DNA from: Siphonodentalium dalli
Lineage: Eukaryota; Mollusca; Scaphopoda; Gadilida; Siphonodentaliidae
NCBI GenBank assembly: GCA_032622095.1
Contig: CP136062.1
Coordinates: 196,735,887-196,799,886 of the forward strand
Reading direction: 5' to 3'
DNA: 64,000 nucleotides
Below, one piece after another: positions 1-13,000 of this stretch (positions are counted from its first letter, which is position 1; every line of letters begins with the position of its first letter). The translations under genes were made by a program, and so were the position numbers. The notes beneath the pieces were generated by a model. It worked only from the letters and a program-made list of their open reading frames with translations. It searched no databases and was not told where the DNA came from.

Positions 1-270
1 CCACTGCATGTACCAGCACAATAAGCATCAAACAACACAAACGCATCACACATTTGAGCAGTTTTCTCTGATTATTGCGGTGCAGGCAGTGGGTGTGGAA
101 TGTTTTCAATTTTATTGCATGAGGTTGGTGCTAATCTCATTTTGTCATCTATATATCATAAAACACTCGCTTCCCTTATAACAAGGTCACCTGTGGTTTG
201 GTGGGATTTGGCGATGGTCTCTAAACTGATTGGGGGGAAATCATTAATAACTCTTAACATCCGGTTGCAC
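1..270. other. Intron sequence, nothing recognised
   Basis: No splice-supported exon, repeat or RNA seen here. An open frame at 100-288 has no family features. Confidence 0.5.
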
Positions 271-640
271 TTTATTTTACTTAAGTAAAATAAATGACAT
301 CTATCGATGACCGGTAGATGGCGTTTATTTCACTTAAGTGAAATAAACCCAAATGTTCATTTATTTTACTTAAGTAAAAAAGAATTTTACTTAAGTTAAA
401 TAAAAACTGTGTTTTATTTCACTTAAGTAAAATTCTTTTTTACTTAAGTAAAATAAAAAAGGGTGTAACATAATGGTAATTTTATTTCACTTAAGTAAAA
501 TTAGTGTGCGTTTTAATTTTACTTGAGTAAAATAAAATGTCATTTTATTTTACTTAAGTAAAATAAAACCATATATATAGATGGCGCTTTATTTCACTTA
601 AGTGAAATAAAATGACACTTTATTTTACTTAAGTAAAATT
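271..640. repeat. Array of 11 CTTAAG-centred palindromes
   Basis: Eleven copies of an 18-24 bp palindrome with core ACTTAAGT flanked by AT-rich arms (TTTATTTTACTTAAGTAAAA-type). They start near 271, 324, 359, 384, 413, 437, 481, 515, 543, 589 and 619. Ten keep CTTAAG and one reads CTTGAG. Two arm types alternate (TTTTACTTAAGTAAAA and TTTCACTTAAGTGAAA), and in the symmetric copies both arms changed together. Spacers of 5-35 bp are not conserved. The array lies in the intron just upstream of the first macro-domain exon; function unknown. Confidence 0.9.
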
Positions 641-797
641 AATATTAAATAGAGGTTTGGCTTGCCATATTCCCATACAGAGAAATTTGTCACAATCATT
701 CTTTATGACACTGTGAACAATGGCTATGCTATTCACCGCCGCATGACAAACCACATGTTTGACGTAGATTCTAATGTTTACTCGGTCTTTTTTTCAG

Positions 798-1010
798 GTA
801 AATTCCAACCAGTTGACACTTCGAGTGAGACATTCAGCTTTGACTTGGGCTCACTAATACTCTATGTAAAGAAGGGTGACATCACATGTGAGAATGCAGA
901 GGCACTAGTAAACAGTACAAATAAGGAAATGGATTTGAAGAGAGGTGCAGTGTCACAAGCCCTTCTACGTAAATGTGGAAGAGAATTAAGCGACGAATGT
1001 AAAGCCCAGG
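798..1010 (+). CDS. PARP14-like exon: macro domain, N-terminal part
   Basis: Acceptor TTTTTTTCAG ends at 797 and donor GTAAGT starts at 1011; both introns are phase 1. The translation contains a strand with KKGDIT, then ALVNSTN (the NAAN-type ADP-ribose contact), then LKRGAVSQAL in place of the usual glycine-rich GGGVAGAI loop. This is the beginning of a macro domain that binds ADP-ribose or ADP-ribosylated proteins. The open frame extends upstream to 662, but that part has no family similarity and the splice acceptor explains it. Loss of two of the usual glycines in loop 1 resembles the binder-type macro domains of PARP9/PARP14 more than hydrolases (inference). Confidence 0.87.
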
Positions 1011-4000
1011 GTAAGTCAAGACTGGAAATTGCATACCGCCAACACAACTTTTGACTGGCATAAGTGTTTTTCACCCACTTCAATTCTGTGAACCCATGTG
1101 TGTTTTAAGTGTATTAACAAATTTTGAGAGTTAAAGACAAAGCTGTGTTACCCAGCCTTTGATTCACAATGAAAAGAACTGTCACAGAGTGACAACCAGT
1201 AATCATGTTTATTCAAGCCATCTTTTGCCTGAGATCGGTTACAGTGTAGCTATGAGGACAAATTCTGCATGTGTGTCGCACCGGCTAATTCCTAATCGGA
1301 ATAATGAGTATTTAGTAAATAAAGGGAAAAGTGCACTGCTATCTATTGTATTTATTTTAGTACCGCAAATGGCAGAGAATGGAATTGCTGTTACGACTGC
1401 TAAAAATCTACCTGGCGTGAGCATATTAATACACATCGATGCACCTGGCACAATCGACAATTGGAAGAAAGCTGTAACCAATTGTCTGAAAGCTGCTTCG
1501 GAGAAAAAAATCAAGACGATTGCATTCCCAGCCTTAGGAACAGGTAAGTCGACATCTTCCTCTTATTAAAGTGATATTGTGTACTTATTGACCTTCATAA
1601 TATGACATACACTATTAAAGGCCCAATTAATTTTCGAATCACCAGATCAATTATATACAACATATTCCATATTATATACCATTTGAAAGAGAAGCTCCAG
1701 AACATTGTATTATCAATTTATCTGGTCAAATAAACTGTGAACATGTTGTTTTTGCTGACATGTGTTCTGTTATTGCGATCTGGTCTGTACTGCCAGTTTA
1801 TTATTCTCAATGTTAGGGGAGTAACTCTATCTCTTATATGTATATTATGATGCATTCTGAGGTAAATAACGGGGGAATTTAAGTATTGGGGTGAATCTGA
1901 GAATCTTTATCACCTGTTTGACACTCCTAGGACTCAGCTGTTCTGTATTTGGGTGGAATATATATATTTTTGGTACCACTTCCAAATGGTATATAATATG
2001 GAATATGTTGTGTATAACGTAATCTAGGCATTCGAAAAATTAAGTGGGCCTTTAAGAACATTGTAACAGATAAAATAAATACTACATGCTAAATATTCGC
2101 CGCTAAGAACAACGTGATTTAAAATAAAACATACTTGGTGTTTTGGTACATGTACCATAGCCGAATGGTGGGGGTTAATATTTGCCTGAAAGTCTGTGTA
2201 GAGGAGGTTAATAGAACCAATTACCAACTGATCAATAAGAGAGTGGGACCACGGCTACTGGTTCAGAAGTATATCGAATCATATGTTTGGAAACAGATCA
2301 ATGTCACGTGGAAACTCCTTCACTGGTCTGAGAGAATAACGAATAAGAAGTTACTGGCCTGGAATTGGCTGGAAGTATATCGTATCAGAGACCAGTCATG
2401 TGACTTTGGGAGAAAGTTGGAATAAAATACTGGGGTTGTTTTAGATCGTGGCTTTTCGGTTGTAATTCTCTAAGTGACCGATTGGCCCCACGACAGACTT
2501 CAGGCGAATTCTCAAACTGCTAGCTTTGTGAGAGTTGTTGTGGTAAATATATATCCATGAATTCTTGATGTTACAATAAAAGATTGTGTATCTACAAAAC
2601 TGTGTCTGGACCTGAGTTCCCAATGTGGAGAGACGATCTACGGCCGATTATAGGACACATGTTTTTTGGTTGCCGTGTGCAGAATTCCTAATACAGCTGT
2701 TGGTGAATTAGGAAAAATAAAAATCTAAAGGACAGTGCTAAGGACAATGCAAGAAATACACTTTTGCTGGAAATTCAGTGACATTCCGTTGAAAAGAAAA
2801 TCCAGGAAGAAGATATATAAACATTCCGTTGAAAATAAAAGCCAGGATGAAGATATATAAACATTCCGTTGAAAATAAAATCCAGGAAGAAGATATATAA
2901 ACATTCAGTTCAGAAGAAAATCCAAGAAGAAAATTCACGAATATAAACACTCAGTTCAGAAGAAAAACCAAGAAGAAAATTTCAGAACATTATGTGAACA
3001 ATTCAGTTCAGAAGAAAATCAAGGAAGAAACATTCTGTGAACAATTCAGTTCGGAAGAAACATTCTGTGAACAATTCAGTTCAGAAGAAAATCAAGGAAG
3101 AAACATTCTGTGAACAAATTCAGTTCAGAACAAAATCCAAGAACAGTGTATACATCTGACATTTCGAGGTGTGGTGCCCAGCTGACATTTCAATGTACTG
3201 ACAATTCCAGTTGTTTGAACAGAAGTTTCCGTGGTGTTGAGATAGGGTGAGTACCTTTTTCATAGACTGAATGCATTCTTAAACAACATACCAAATGTAA
3301 TTTCAATTTATGGCAGATTATTGTGCAGGTATGCCCTTAAATTATATCAACAGAAAATTTAATCCGCCACCTCGAGTACCAGTGATACAGATGGTGCGTT
3401 GTACCCAACTAACCATTTAAATTTATAGAGTATTGTACTTTTTGTGAAGAACGCATTAGCATAATATCGCCGAAAGTATTTAAACGAGTCGTGCAAATTA
3501 AATTAGAGGTACATTGAAATAGAATAAGGGTTTGGAAGAGATACAAATTTTTAATAAATTTGATAATTGTGTTTTTGACAGATATACAATTTGGACATCG
3601 ATTAAAACACCCTTTGCAGATTTTCCAACATTAACTGTGAATAGAATTGTTGCCCGTTTACCGTTTTTGGGATATCCGACACCATATGGATGTCTAATTC
3701 ATCTTAAAACATTAATTAAAAATAAAGCACGCGAAATTGGACAAAGTGAAGAGGCAGTAATGTTTATAGATGAGGACACGGTCACAGTGGAAAGATAAAT
3801 TAATATTGTATGCGTGTTAATCAAATAAAATGGCTCAAGCACCAGAGATACCTAGTTTAGATTTTGGAAGTGAGTCAGAAATAAGAATGATGGAGTATGA
3901 GAATTTAATACGACAACGTAGAGAAGAAGAGATAAATAGACATAGGGATTTAAACCCAAATGACCGACCACCTTCATATGAACAAATTTCCCAGGGAAAT

Positions 4001-7000
4001 GATCAGAATATGCATAGTGTGTTGGGACAATTGACTGAACAAATGCATTTATTTAAAAATGCAGTGGTTCAACAATCTGAGGCCTCAAGGCAGTCAACAG
4101 CTGTTCAGGCAGCTTTGGGCGCGGCTACGATAATAGGGAAATATTCAGGTGACCCAAAAGGGTTCAAAGACTGGATATTACAAATAGAAAGGTATTCTTT
4201 GGCGATGGACGCCGCTGATGAAGATCACATTAAATTAGCTAATCAAACGGCACGGGGACCAGTAGCAGAATTTGTACAAAGATTTATGAAACAAAATACG
4301 ATCACTTGGGCTGAGTTTAAAAGGGAATTGCGGACCCGTTATGGAGATATAGCAGACAATCAACATGCTCTATCCATTTTACGCAACATTAGGCAAAAGA
4401 AAGAGGAAAGTATTCAGGTATATTCCGAACGATTACGGGAGGTAGCTACAGATGCATTTGAGGATCATATCCAAGATGCTGCCATTGAAATGCAAATGGT
4501 GGGATATTTTGTAGATGAATTATACAATGATTCATTGAGGTTTAAATTGATGAGGGAAAATCATCCACAGTTAGATAGGGCGGTAGAGTATGCAATGAGG
4601 GAAGCTAATTTACATAAACGGTATAAACTAAGGTATGGTGAGGGTACATATGATAGGTCTCAAGGAAATACAGTTAATAATGAAACACCCATCGCGATGG
4701 AAATTGATCATGTTCGAAGAAGGGGTTTTGAAAGATTTCAGAGATCCCAACCAAATAGGTATCAGGGACCACGCCCAGTGCAAGCTCAAAATAGGTACCA
4801 GGGGCCACGCGTTATGTCGGGGCCAAATAGAGGGTCGCCACCACAACATAATGTGAGGGCATTACAAATGAGAAATGAAACAGTAAGGCCAGTCAATCCT
4901 TCAAATTCACAGGGTTTTGTAAGGAATCAACGCCCCGGGACGCCATTTCGGTGTGAATATTGTCAAAAAGGGGGACATTCGATAGACTGGTGTTGGCTGC
5001 GTCAGGCAGATGAAAGACGAAAGAAACATTTAAACTAAAGGGTTCCATTTTTAAGGTGGCCGAAAAATGGAACGAAATAAATCAAAAGAAATTAATAGAA
5101 AATTTTGAAGCTAGAATAATTGAGCAAATTAAATGTTTTGAGTCAGGTAAATGTCGAATGAATAAATCAAATAGTTTACAAGATGATAAGACATCTCGTA
5201 TATCAAATGGGAGAACTAGTAATGTAATTAAAAATAACAAAATAAAATATCCAAATGGGCCACCATTGTATTCTGGAATAAAATCAGGTAAAAATGATTT
5301 TAAGAGAGGAAAAATTAAACAGAAGAAGTTGCCTAGTGAACCAGGAAAAATCAAACTCGATAAAACAAATCCGAAAAAGATAATTGAGCAAAAGAAAAAA
5401 ACTATCACTCATAAACAAGAAATGAACAATAAAAGTAGGGAATTTATGAAACACAAAAACATTGATATGAATTGTGTAACAAAGTCACCTGAATTTAAAA
5501 TTAGTAGCACAAATTACAATTATCCTGGAGATACTGCGAAACTATTAGAGGAACATGTACCATGTTCCATTGTAATAATGATTAGAAAACAAAGGGTAAG
5601 AGCTTTGGTGGATAGTGGAGCGGATTGTTCACTAATTAATATAAACTTGTATGAGAAAATACAAGAACGACCCAAACTTATTAAGAAACAAGCAACTGTC
5701 ACTTCGGCGAGCAATGATACGTTAGAAATAATAGGTTATATAAACCTCGATTTTAAAATAAATAAACTAAAGGTTATTCATAGGTTATATGTAACTAAGA
5801 ATTTAAACAGGACACTTAAACTTGGACGAGATTTTTTAAGAGACAATGGAGTAAGAATGTATTTTGATTTGGGAGCCTTGAAAATTAAAAATCAGTTAGT
5901 GGGTCTCGTACCAGATATCCATATCGCATCTTTAATACGCCTGAAGGCTAACTGTAAATTAAAGCCTAGGACAGGTGCCATTTGTTCTGCTAAAATTATT
6001 GGAGGAGCAAAAATGTTTAAATCTCCATTCATAATGGCGACTTGTACAGAGCAGGGATTTCTCAGTGAACACCCCGGACTCACGTTGGAAGAGTCAATAA
6101 CGACAACTAAAAGCGATTGTATTCCTGTTAAAATCATTAATCAAACTGACAGGCATTATAATTTGAAACGTGGCTGTGTTGTGGGGAAAATATGTCCTAT
6201 GCAAGAAGCAGAAATAAATCAAATTTCTAATTCTTTTGAAATGGGGGAAGCGCGTGTCGATGAGAATGAAATTCGTGCCCCATCTGAGCATTTAAAGGTG
6301 GTCACTGAATTGGTATTGAAAAATCAGGATATTTTTGCTGCAAACGATAGACAATTGGGGGAAACACCAACATATAAAATGAATATAGACACTGGAAATC
6401 ATGAACCGGTCTCACAAAAACCGTATAGAGTACCTTTGCACCGAAGACAGCTATATAGAGATGCTATTGATTCAATGGAAAATGCAGGAATAATAACCAA
6501 ATCTAACAGTCCGTGGTCAAATGCCTGTTTTATGATTCCTAAAACTGATGGTACATGGAGATTTGTTTGTGATTTTCGATCTTTAAATAAGATAACAAAG
6601 ACAATTTGCTATCCTTTGCCTATAATTGATGATATTATTTCTGAGTTAAAGGGATCCAAAGTATTCAGTCTATTGGACGCAAGACAAGGCTATTTTGCCA
6701 TGCCTATCAATGAAAAAGACAGAGAAAAGACTACATTTACTTGTTTCTATGGTAACTGGTTTTTTAATCGCACTGCATATGGGTTAAAGAACGCGCCGAG
6801 TGCGTACAGTGAGTTGATGGCGATTGTTTTAAAAGGGTTAACTAACGTTATCAACTATATTGATGATATACTGATTTTCAGTGATTGTATGTCTAATCAC
6901 GTGACTCATGTAAAGCAGGTATTTCAAAGGCTAAGGGAACATAATATCAAACTGAAATTAAAGAAGTGTTCATTTTTCAAATCAGAGACAAAGTATTTGG

Positions 7001-10000
7001 GTTTTATTGTAAATGAATCAGGTATAGCACCAGATCCTAACAAGATTAAAGCATTGAAAAACATGATAGCGCGGACGACGATCAGGGGCGTAAGAGGTTT
7101 TATTGGTGCGATGTCGTACTATCGACGGTTTCTCCCGAATTTTAGTGAAATATCTATCCCTTTGATTAATTTAACTAAGAAATATGCCAAGTTCAAATGG
7201 GATAAACAGTGCCAAGAGGCATTTGAATATTTAAAAGAAAGTCTAGTTGTCATACTTCAACTGGCTTATCCAGATTTGAATAAACCATATACATTGTATA
7301 CCGATAGTAGTCAAAATGCGATTGGGGCGGTGTTAGTTCAAAATTATGATCAAAATGAGGGAATAAATATACCACAATGTAGGAATGAAAAGCCAATCTA
7401 TTTTCTGTCAGCAAAATTGAGTCCTACACTGTGCAAAATGTCAGTGATTGAAAAAGAAGCCTATGCAATATTTTATGCTCTTAAAAAGCTTGATCATTAT
7501 TTAAATGGAGCCACCTTTACTATTAAAATGGATCATCAACCTTTAAAATATTTATTAACCACTCAATATAATAATCCGAAAATTCAGAGGTGGATGTTGT
7601 GTTTATCAGCCTATAATTGCACTATAGAATATCTGCCAGGAAGTGAGAATAGTGTAGCAGATTTGTTGAGTAGAATTCCAGACTCAATAGAAACTGAGGC
7701 ACATTTGTCTGACATCGAGATAAATGATAATAATTTACAAATAAATGTGATTAATTCAAATCAAATTCCAAATTTCTCGAAATTTGCAGAATGTAAAGTG
7801 GAAACCAATGATCCATTACCCCAAGGCGAATTATCAAATGAAGAAGTCGCTCAATTTAATATGAAAACTGAACAAGGGAAAGACTCAGAAATTCAAGAGG
7901 TCATTGCATCATATAAAAGTAATAATCCTTCCCCATCAATTACTAATAAACATTTACTTATAGAAGATGTCTTATATTACATATCAAATGCAGACGATGA
8001 CCCCATGTTGAGATTATATATACCGAGTCATTTGCAAGAAAATGTACTAACTCAATATCATGATAAACTGGGACATTTTGGAATTGAACACACATTTCAA
8101 ATAATTTGTCGAAAATATTGCTGGAAAAATATGTACAAGTGTATATATGCACATTGTGAGAAGTGTGTAATTTGTAAATCACGGAATCTGGTTAAACTGA
8201 GACCTCCATTACAAGACACTGACATGCCAGCTTTTACAGGCGCAAAATGGAGTATAGATATTTCTGGGCCATTTCCGCTGACATTGGCAAATAATAAATA
8301 TTTGTTAACTTGGTTTTGTTTGTATAGTGGTTGGATAGAGTCATTTCCAATAACCAGCAAAAGCACGAATTTGATTATTCACTGTCTTTTGGAAGATATT
8401 ATACCAAGATTTAGCGTTCCGATACAGATTTTGAGCGATAATGCGAAGGAGTTCACTTCAAATAATTTTAAAGAAGTATGTAAAGATCTAGGAATAAAAT
8501 TGGTTTTAACAAATTATTATTCACCTCTGTCTAATGAAAGATCTCACAAAGTTTTGAATGACGTATTATCCAAAATTATGGAAGGAAATCAGCGAACATG
8601 GGATCTTGTTTTGGGACAAGCATTATTAGCACATAGATGCATGATTTCAGATTCATCTAAAACTTCAAGTTTTGAACTAATGTATTCACATCCACCGGTT
8701 TTGCCATTGGATAACATTTTGGCTCCCGGACTAAAATATATGGGAGATGAAATGCACCAGATTACTCTTCAAGCACAACACAGAGCTTTCCGTGCGGTAC
8801 ATCATCACATGAAAATCGCTAAAAGAAAACAGAAACTGATAAAGTCTACCATAAGATTGGACAAACGTCGGGTAAATTGTCATTAAAATGGGATCCATAT
8901 CACGTGATTTTAGAAAAAAAAGGCCCTGTTTCTTTTATTATTAAGAACTTGATAACGGGAAAAATTTTCAAGTCTCACAGCAGAAATTTACGTCACGTTA
9001 ATATCGAAGTATGGAAAATACCAAAAAAGACATTAACGCGTCGAACCAGACAACAACAATTGCTTTGTCCGGATAGCGATGAAGATATTCGGTCGAGCGA
9101 AGATGAATCAGAAAATCAAATGCAGAATATAATAAATAAACATAAAATTCAAAGACCAATCGAGAATAGTGATTCAGAAGACGACTTGTCTTTATGTGAA
9201 CTTAGAAACCGTCTTAGAAATGCGGCACGCGAAACTTCGGACATGGACAGTGAAATTATTCCCTTGGGTGCACTCACACGGAAGCTAAAAAGAACTAAGG
9301 CGCGTGATAATGATCAAATTCCAGTAATGTCCGACGATATGAGTGCACAAAATTATAAAGACACTGGTAACACAGAATCCATAATTGAAGTAGATACCGA
9401 CGTATACATGTCAAGTGAAGAATTTTGAATTAACCATATAACAACTCAGTCTGATCTGACAGTAAATAATCAGAGTTCCCGACGAGACGAAGTCCAATTT
9501 TATATCTGATTGTGCCCATTGTCTGACATGCTAATTTAACAAATGTGTTTAAAGAGAGCAATAGATATCGACTTTATGAATGAGCCGATTGTCAAACAAA
9601 TTGGGACCCAGTTGCCGTTAACTGTCATTTCATGAGAGGTGTTAAAAATACAATTACTGCTTTTCTATAGGCCTCGATCAGACTGGGTAATATAATCACT
9701 TAATGACGCGTGAGCGAATTGAAGTAAGTTGGGTTAAGTAGAAAACGCTTAAAAGTCGTTATCCGTGTCAACGACAAGTGATAAAATACAAATTGTGAAA
9801 AATAAAATAGTTTTACAGATGAAAATAGGCCACCAATCTAATAAAGAGCGTTTTGTTAAACGTGTCGTTGTTATTCGATGCACCACACTAGCAGGGTGTG
9901 ATGCTGGGCTTGAGTTCAATGATCTGTTAAATTAATTGAAAACTAGTGACCAGTATGCTCAATAAGAGGCACATTGAACCAAAAGTTAGTGAAAATGTAC

Positions 10001-13000
10001 TGTTCATTCATTTACATAATGGATTTTGATAATACCGAAAGTTTCGATAAATTTACGAAGCCGAATAGTATAAATCACTAAAAATGGCAATTCCCAACAT
10101 GCAAGGTTCAAATTGCGCTAAACACACTGCATATTTTTGTAATACGCAGTGATAGTTGTATGGCATATATAGTGTCGCATCACGATAGCAGTGGTGATAC
10201 GGGTTTTGAGGCAAATTGTATGTTAAACTAGTTGAAAAAAATAGTGTTCCGTATGCTCAATGAAGAGACACTATAATAAACAGTCAAAGTGAAATGAAAG
10301 TTGGTGAAAAATGCTCTTCGTTCATTTACATAATGGATTTCGATAATACCGGAAGTTTCGATAAATTTACGAAACCGAATAGTATAAATCACGAAATAAA
10401 AATTGAAATTCACAACATACTACGGGAAATTGAGTTAAGAATTTACATATTGTAGGAAAAATGCGGGATATTCCTATGGTGTACGAGAAATGGTGTGAAG
10501 TCCCTAGGGCTACAGTTAAGCACAATGGGTGTGATTTAGGGGATGGAAGGTCCCCAAATCAATTCATAGAAGCAATAAAACTAACTTATTCTATCATTCT
10601 AAACTTGGATGCTTTGGCATTCAAGTTGGAAAAAAAGGGAGAATTTCCCATGGCAAGAAATCCGTGTATCAAAGCGATATAGTCACGGAAGCGTTTCGGA
10701 CAGGCGTCTTTGTGTATCGATCCAAGTCCGGGTATTTCGTGCTGATTCGGGAAAAAAATACTTGACCTGTCCTAACAAAACGAAAAACAGGATAAAATAA
10801 TGAGTTTTGGGGGTATGATAAAAATTGTAAACGAGATTACATGAGATTACATTGTCATAAGAAACAATTAATTGAATGTAATGTGGGTCAGATATAATTG
10901 AATATGAACTTCTTATATATAGGCCATGGAAATAGCCATTTATAACACAAAAATAGTATAAGTAAGTAATTGTAAGTAAAATTGTAAATAGGTTTGCAAT
11001 GTCTATATAAATTGTTTGCGTATGGAAGTAAAGTTGTCAGATAATTGAATAATATATGTGCGTAGATAAGACATTAGAAGAGCTATGTATCACGGACATA
11101 CGTGATAGTAAGTAAATTGGAAATAGCTTGAAAAGTCTAAGTTAAGTGGTTATGGAAATTGAACGAACATAATAACCAAATTGGAAACGAAAATAAGTTA
11201 ATTGTCTTATATCCAAGATGATAATAAGTGGAACACATAACAGATACTGAACTGTTCGAAATATAAATTGAAACAAGTATATTGACTTATAGCCGAGATG
11301 ATCGTAAGACAAATACAGAACAGATATGGACTGTTCAAAATAAAAATTGTTTTGCGATAACAGAGAGACAGGGGTCGATCGCGCGATGGTCAAGTTACAA
11401 AACATTGACAAGTTGTGGTATTTCAAGCCCGCGGTGGTTTCAAAATAAGTTGGTCAATGATCAGGGTATACTGATTAGGTTTTCATGATGTGATTGGTAT
11501 GTTGTTTTTGAGGGCATTGTTCCGTCTCTGAGAAAGAGTACAACATATTGAATAGTCACGAATTAAAATGACAACAACAAGTGAAGTTGATAATGAATTC
11601 ATGAAAACTGAATGATTTGAAATGTATTGATGTTTGTAAAAGATGTTGTTGATGATTATTGATTTTGAATTGAATGTATCACCATGTATGACATATTGTA
11701 GTCAAGTGCGTAATTCCATATATCTTTTTCAGTATGGTACGTGTAGAATTGTTTAGAACTTAAATGAGTTATGATGAGGGTGAAATAGAACACCTTAACT
11801 GTAATAGTCGATATAATAGAACATTGAGGTTATGTAAAGCAGTTGGTTTAGAAGTTGGAGTTGACCGAGCATTACACTATGGTAGTTGGATACTGGAAGG
11901 GAAGTCATGAACCCTGACAGTGGAACGAAGACATTTGATATCTTCATATGAAATTAATCAACGAAACCGAGTAATTAACGGTGGAGTTGTTAGTTTACTT
12001 AAATAATTAAACTCGAAAAAAAGGGAGGTGTGTACCATAGTCGAATGGTGGGGGTTAATATTTGCCTGAAAGTCTGTGTAGTGCAGCGGCCAAATCGAAA
12101 AAGAGCTCTAGTTTTCGAGATACCCCTACCCACGGTAGAACAAGTTAAAACTAACTTTTTTTAAAGGAGAAATATATACTCTTTACGAAAATGATAGTGA
12201 AAAATAACGGGATTGGTGGTGGCTATTCTCAAATTGACGATGAACGATACCCACCAGTGACTTTTCCCAGAAATTAACGATTTTGGTAAAGTGAGCCCTG
12301 CGGCTATGTCCTAAGTTATTTGCCCACATTGTTTGTGTTAAAATGACTACAGCGTACCATATTTGTACCTGATATGCAAGAAGTGTTGGTTAATGTGGAT
12401 TTTCGTGCCATTTGGAGCCGAAACATTTATTTTTTGTTGAAAAATCACTCTTTTTCAAAACAATTATATTTTTCGAACATTATCATTCAAACGTATATTG
12501 CAATAATACTGAAATATTTAGGTCATATGGTGTAGTAGTTATCTACCAAGCATATGAAGAAAGAAGTTAACAACAATTTTGAACGGTTTGCGAGATATTG
12601 GATTTTAGCTACCCCTCCCCCAAACACGTTTTTGGTCGAAAAAAAAATACATATTTTTTATAATGTCATTACAAACATTTTTGAATTGATCTGAATGGGA
12701 CCCAATATGAATATTGTACTGAAAGTGTTGTCCAGAGATGCCGTTTAATCGATTACAGATGTGTTCAGGCTTTCAGACCCCCAGTTACAACAACAACAAC
12801 AACAACAATTATTTTATTGATAAGTTAATTTTGCATGCATTAACATCGATGTTAAGTACTAAAACCTTTGTTATAAACAATGTGACCAACTATATAACAT
12901 GTGGCTCAGTAGTTATCTTGACAACACAAGTAGAAATAATTTGACAGAAATTGAAAAATAACGGAATAGGTGGTGGCTATTGTCAAATCGACGATTAGCG

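Noticed and set aside
662-797. Upstream extension of the first macro-domain frame as coding
   Set aside because: Begins without ATG, shows no family similarity, and a strong polypyrimidine-AG acceptor ends at 797 in the right phase.
9429-12014. An envelope gene in the gypsy element
   Set aside because: No frame longer than ~95 codons and none with signal peptide or membrane anchor.
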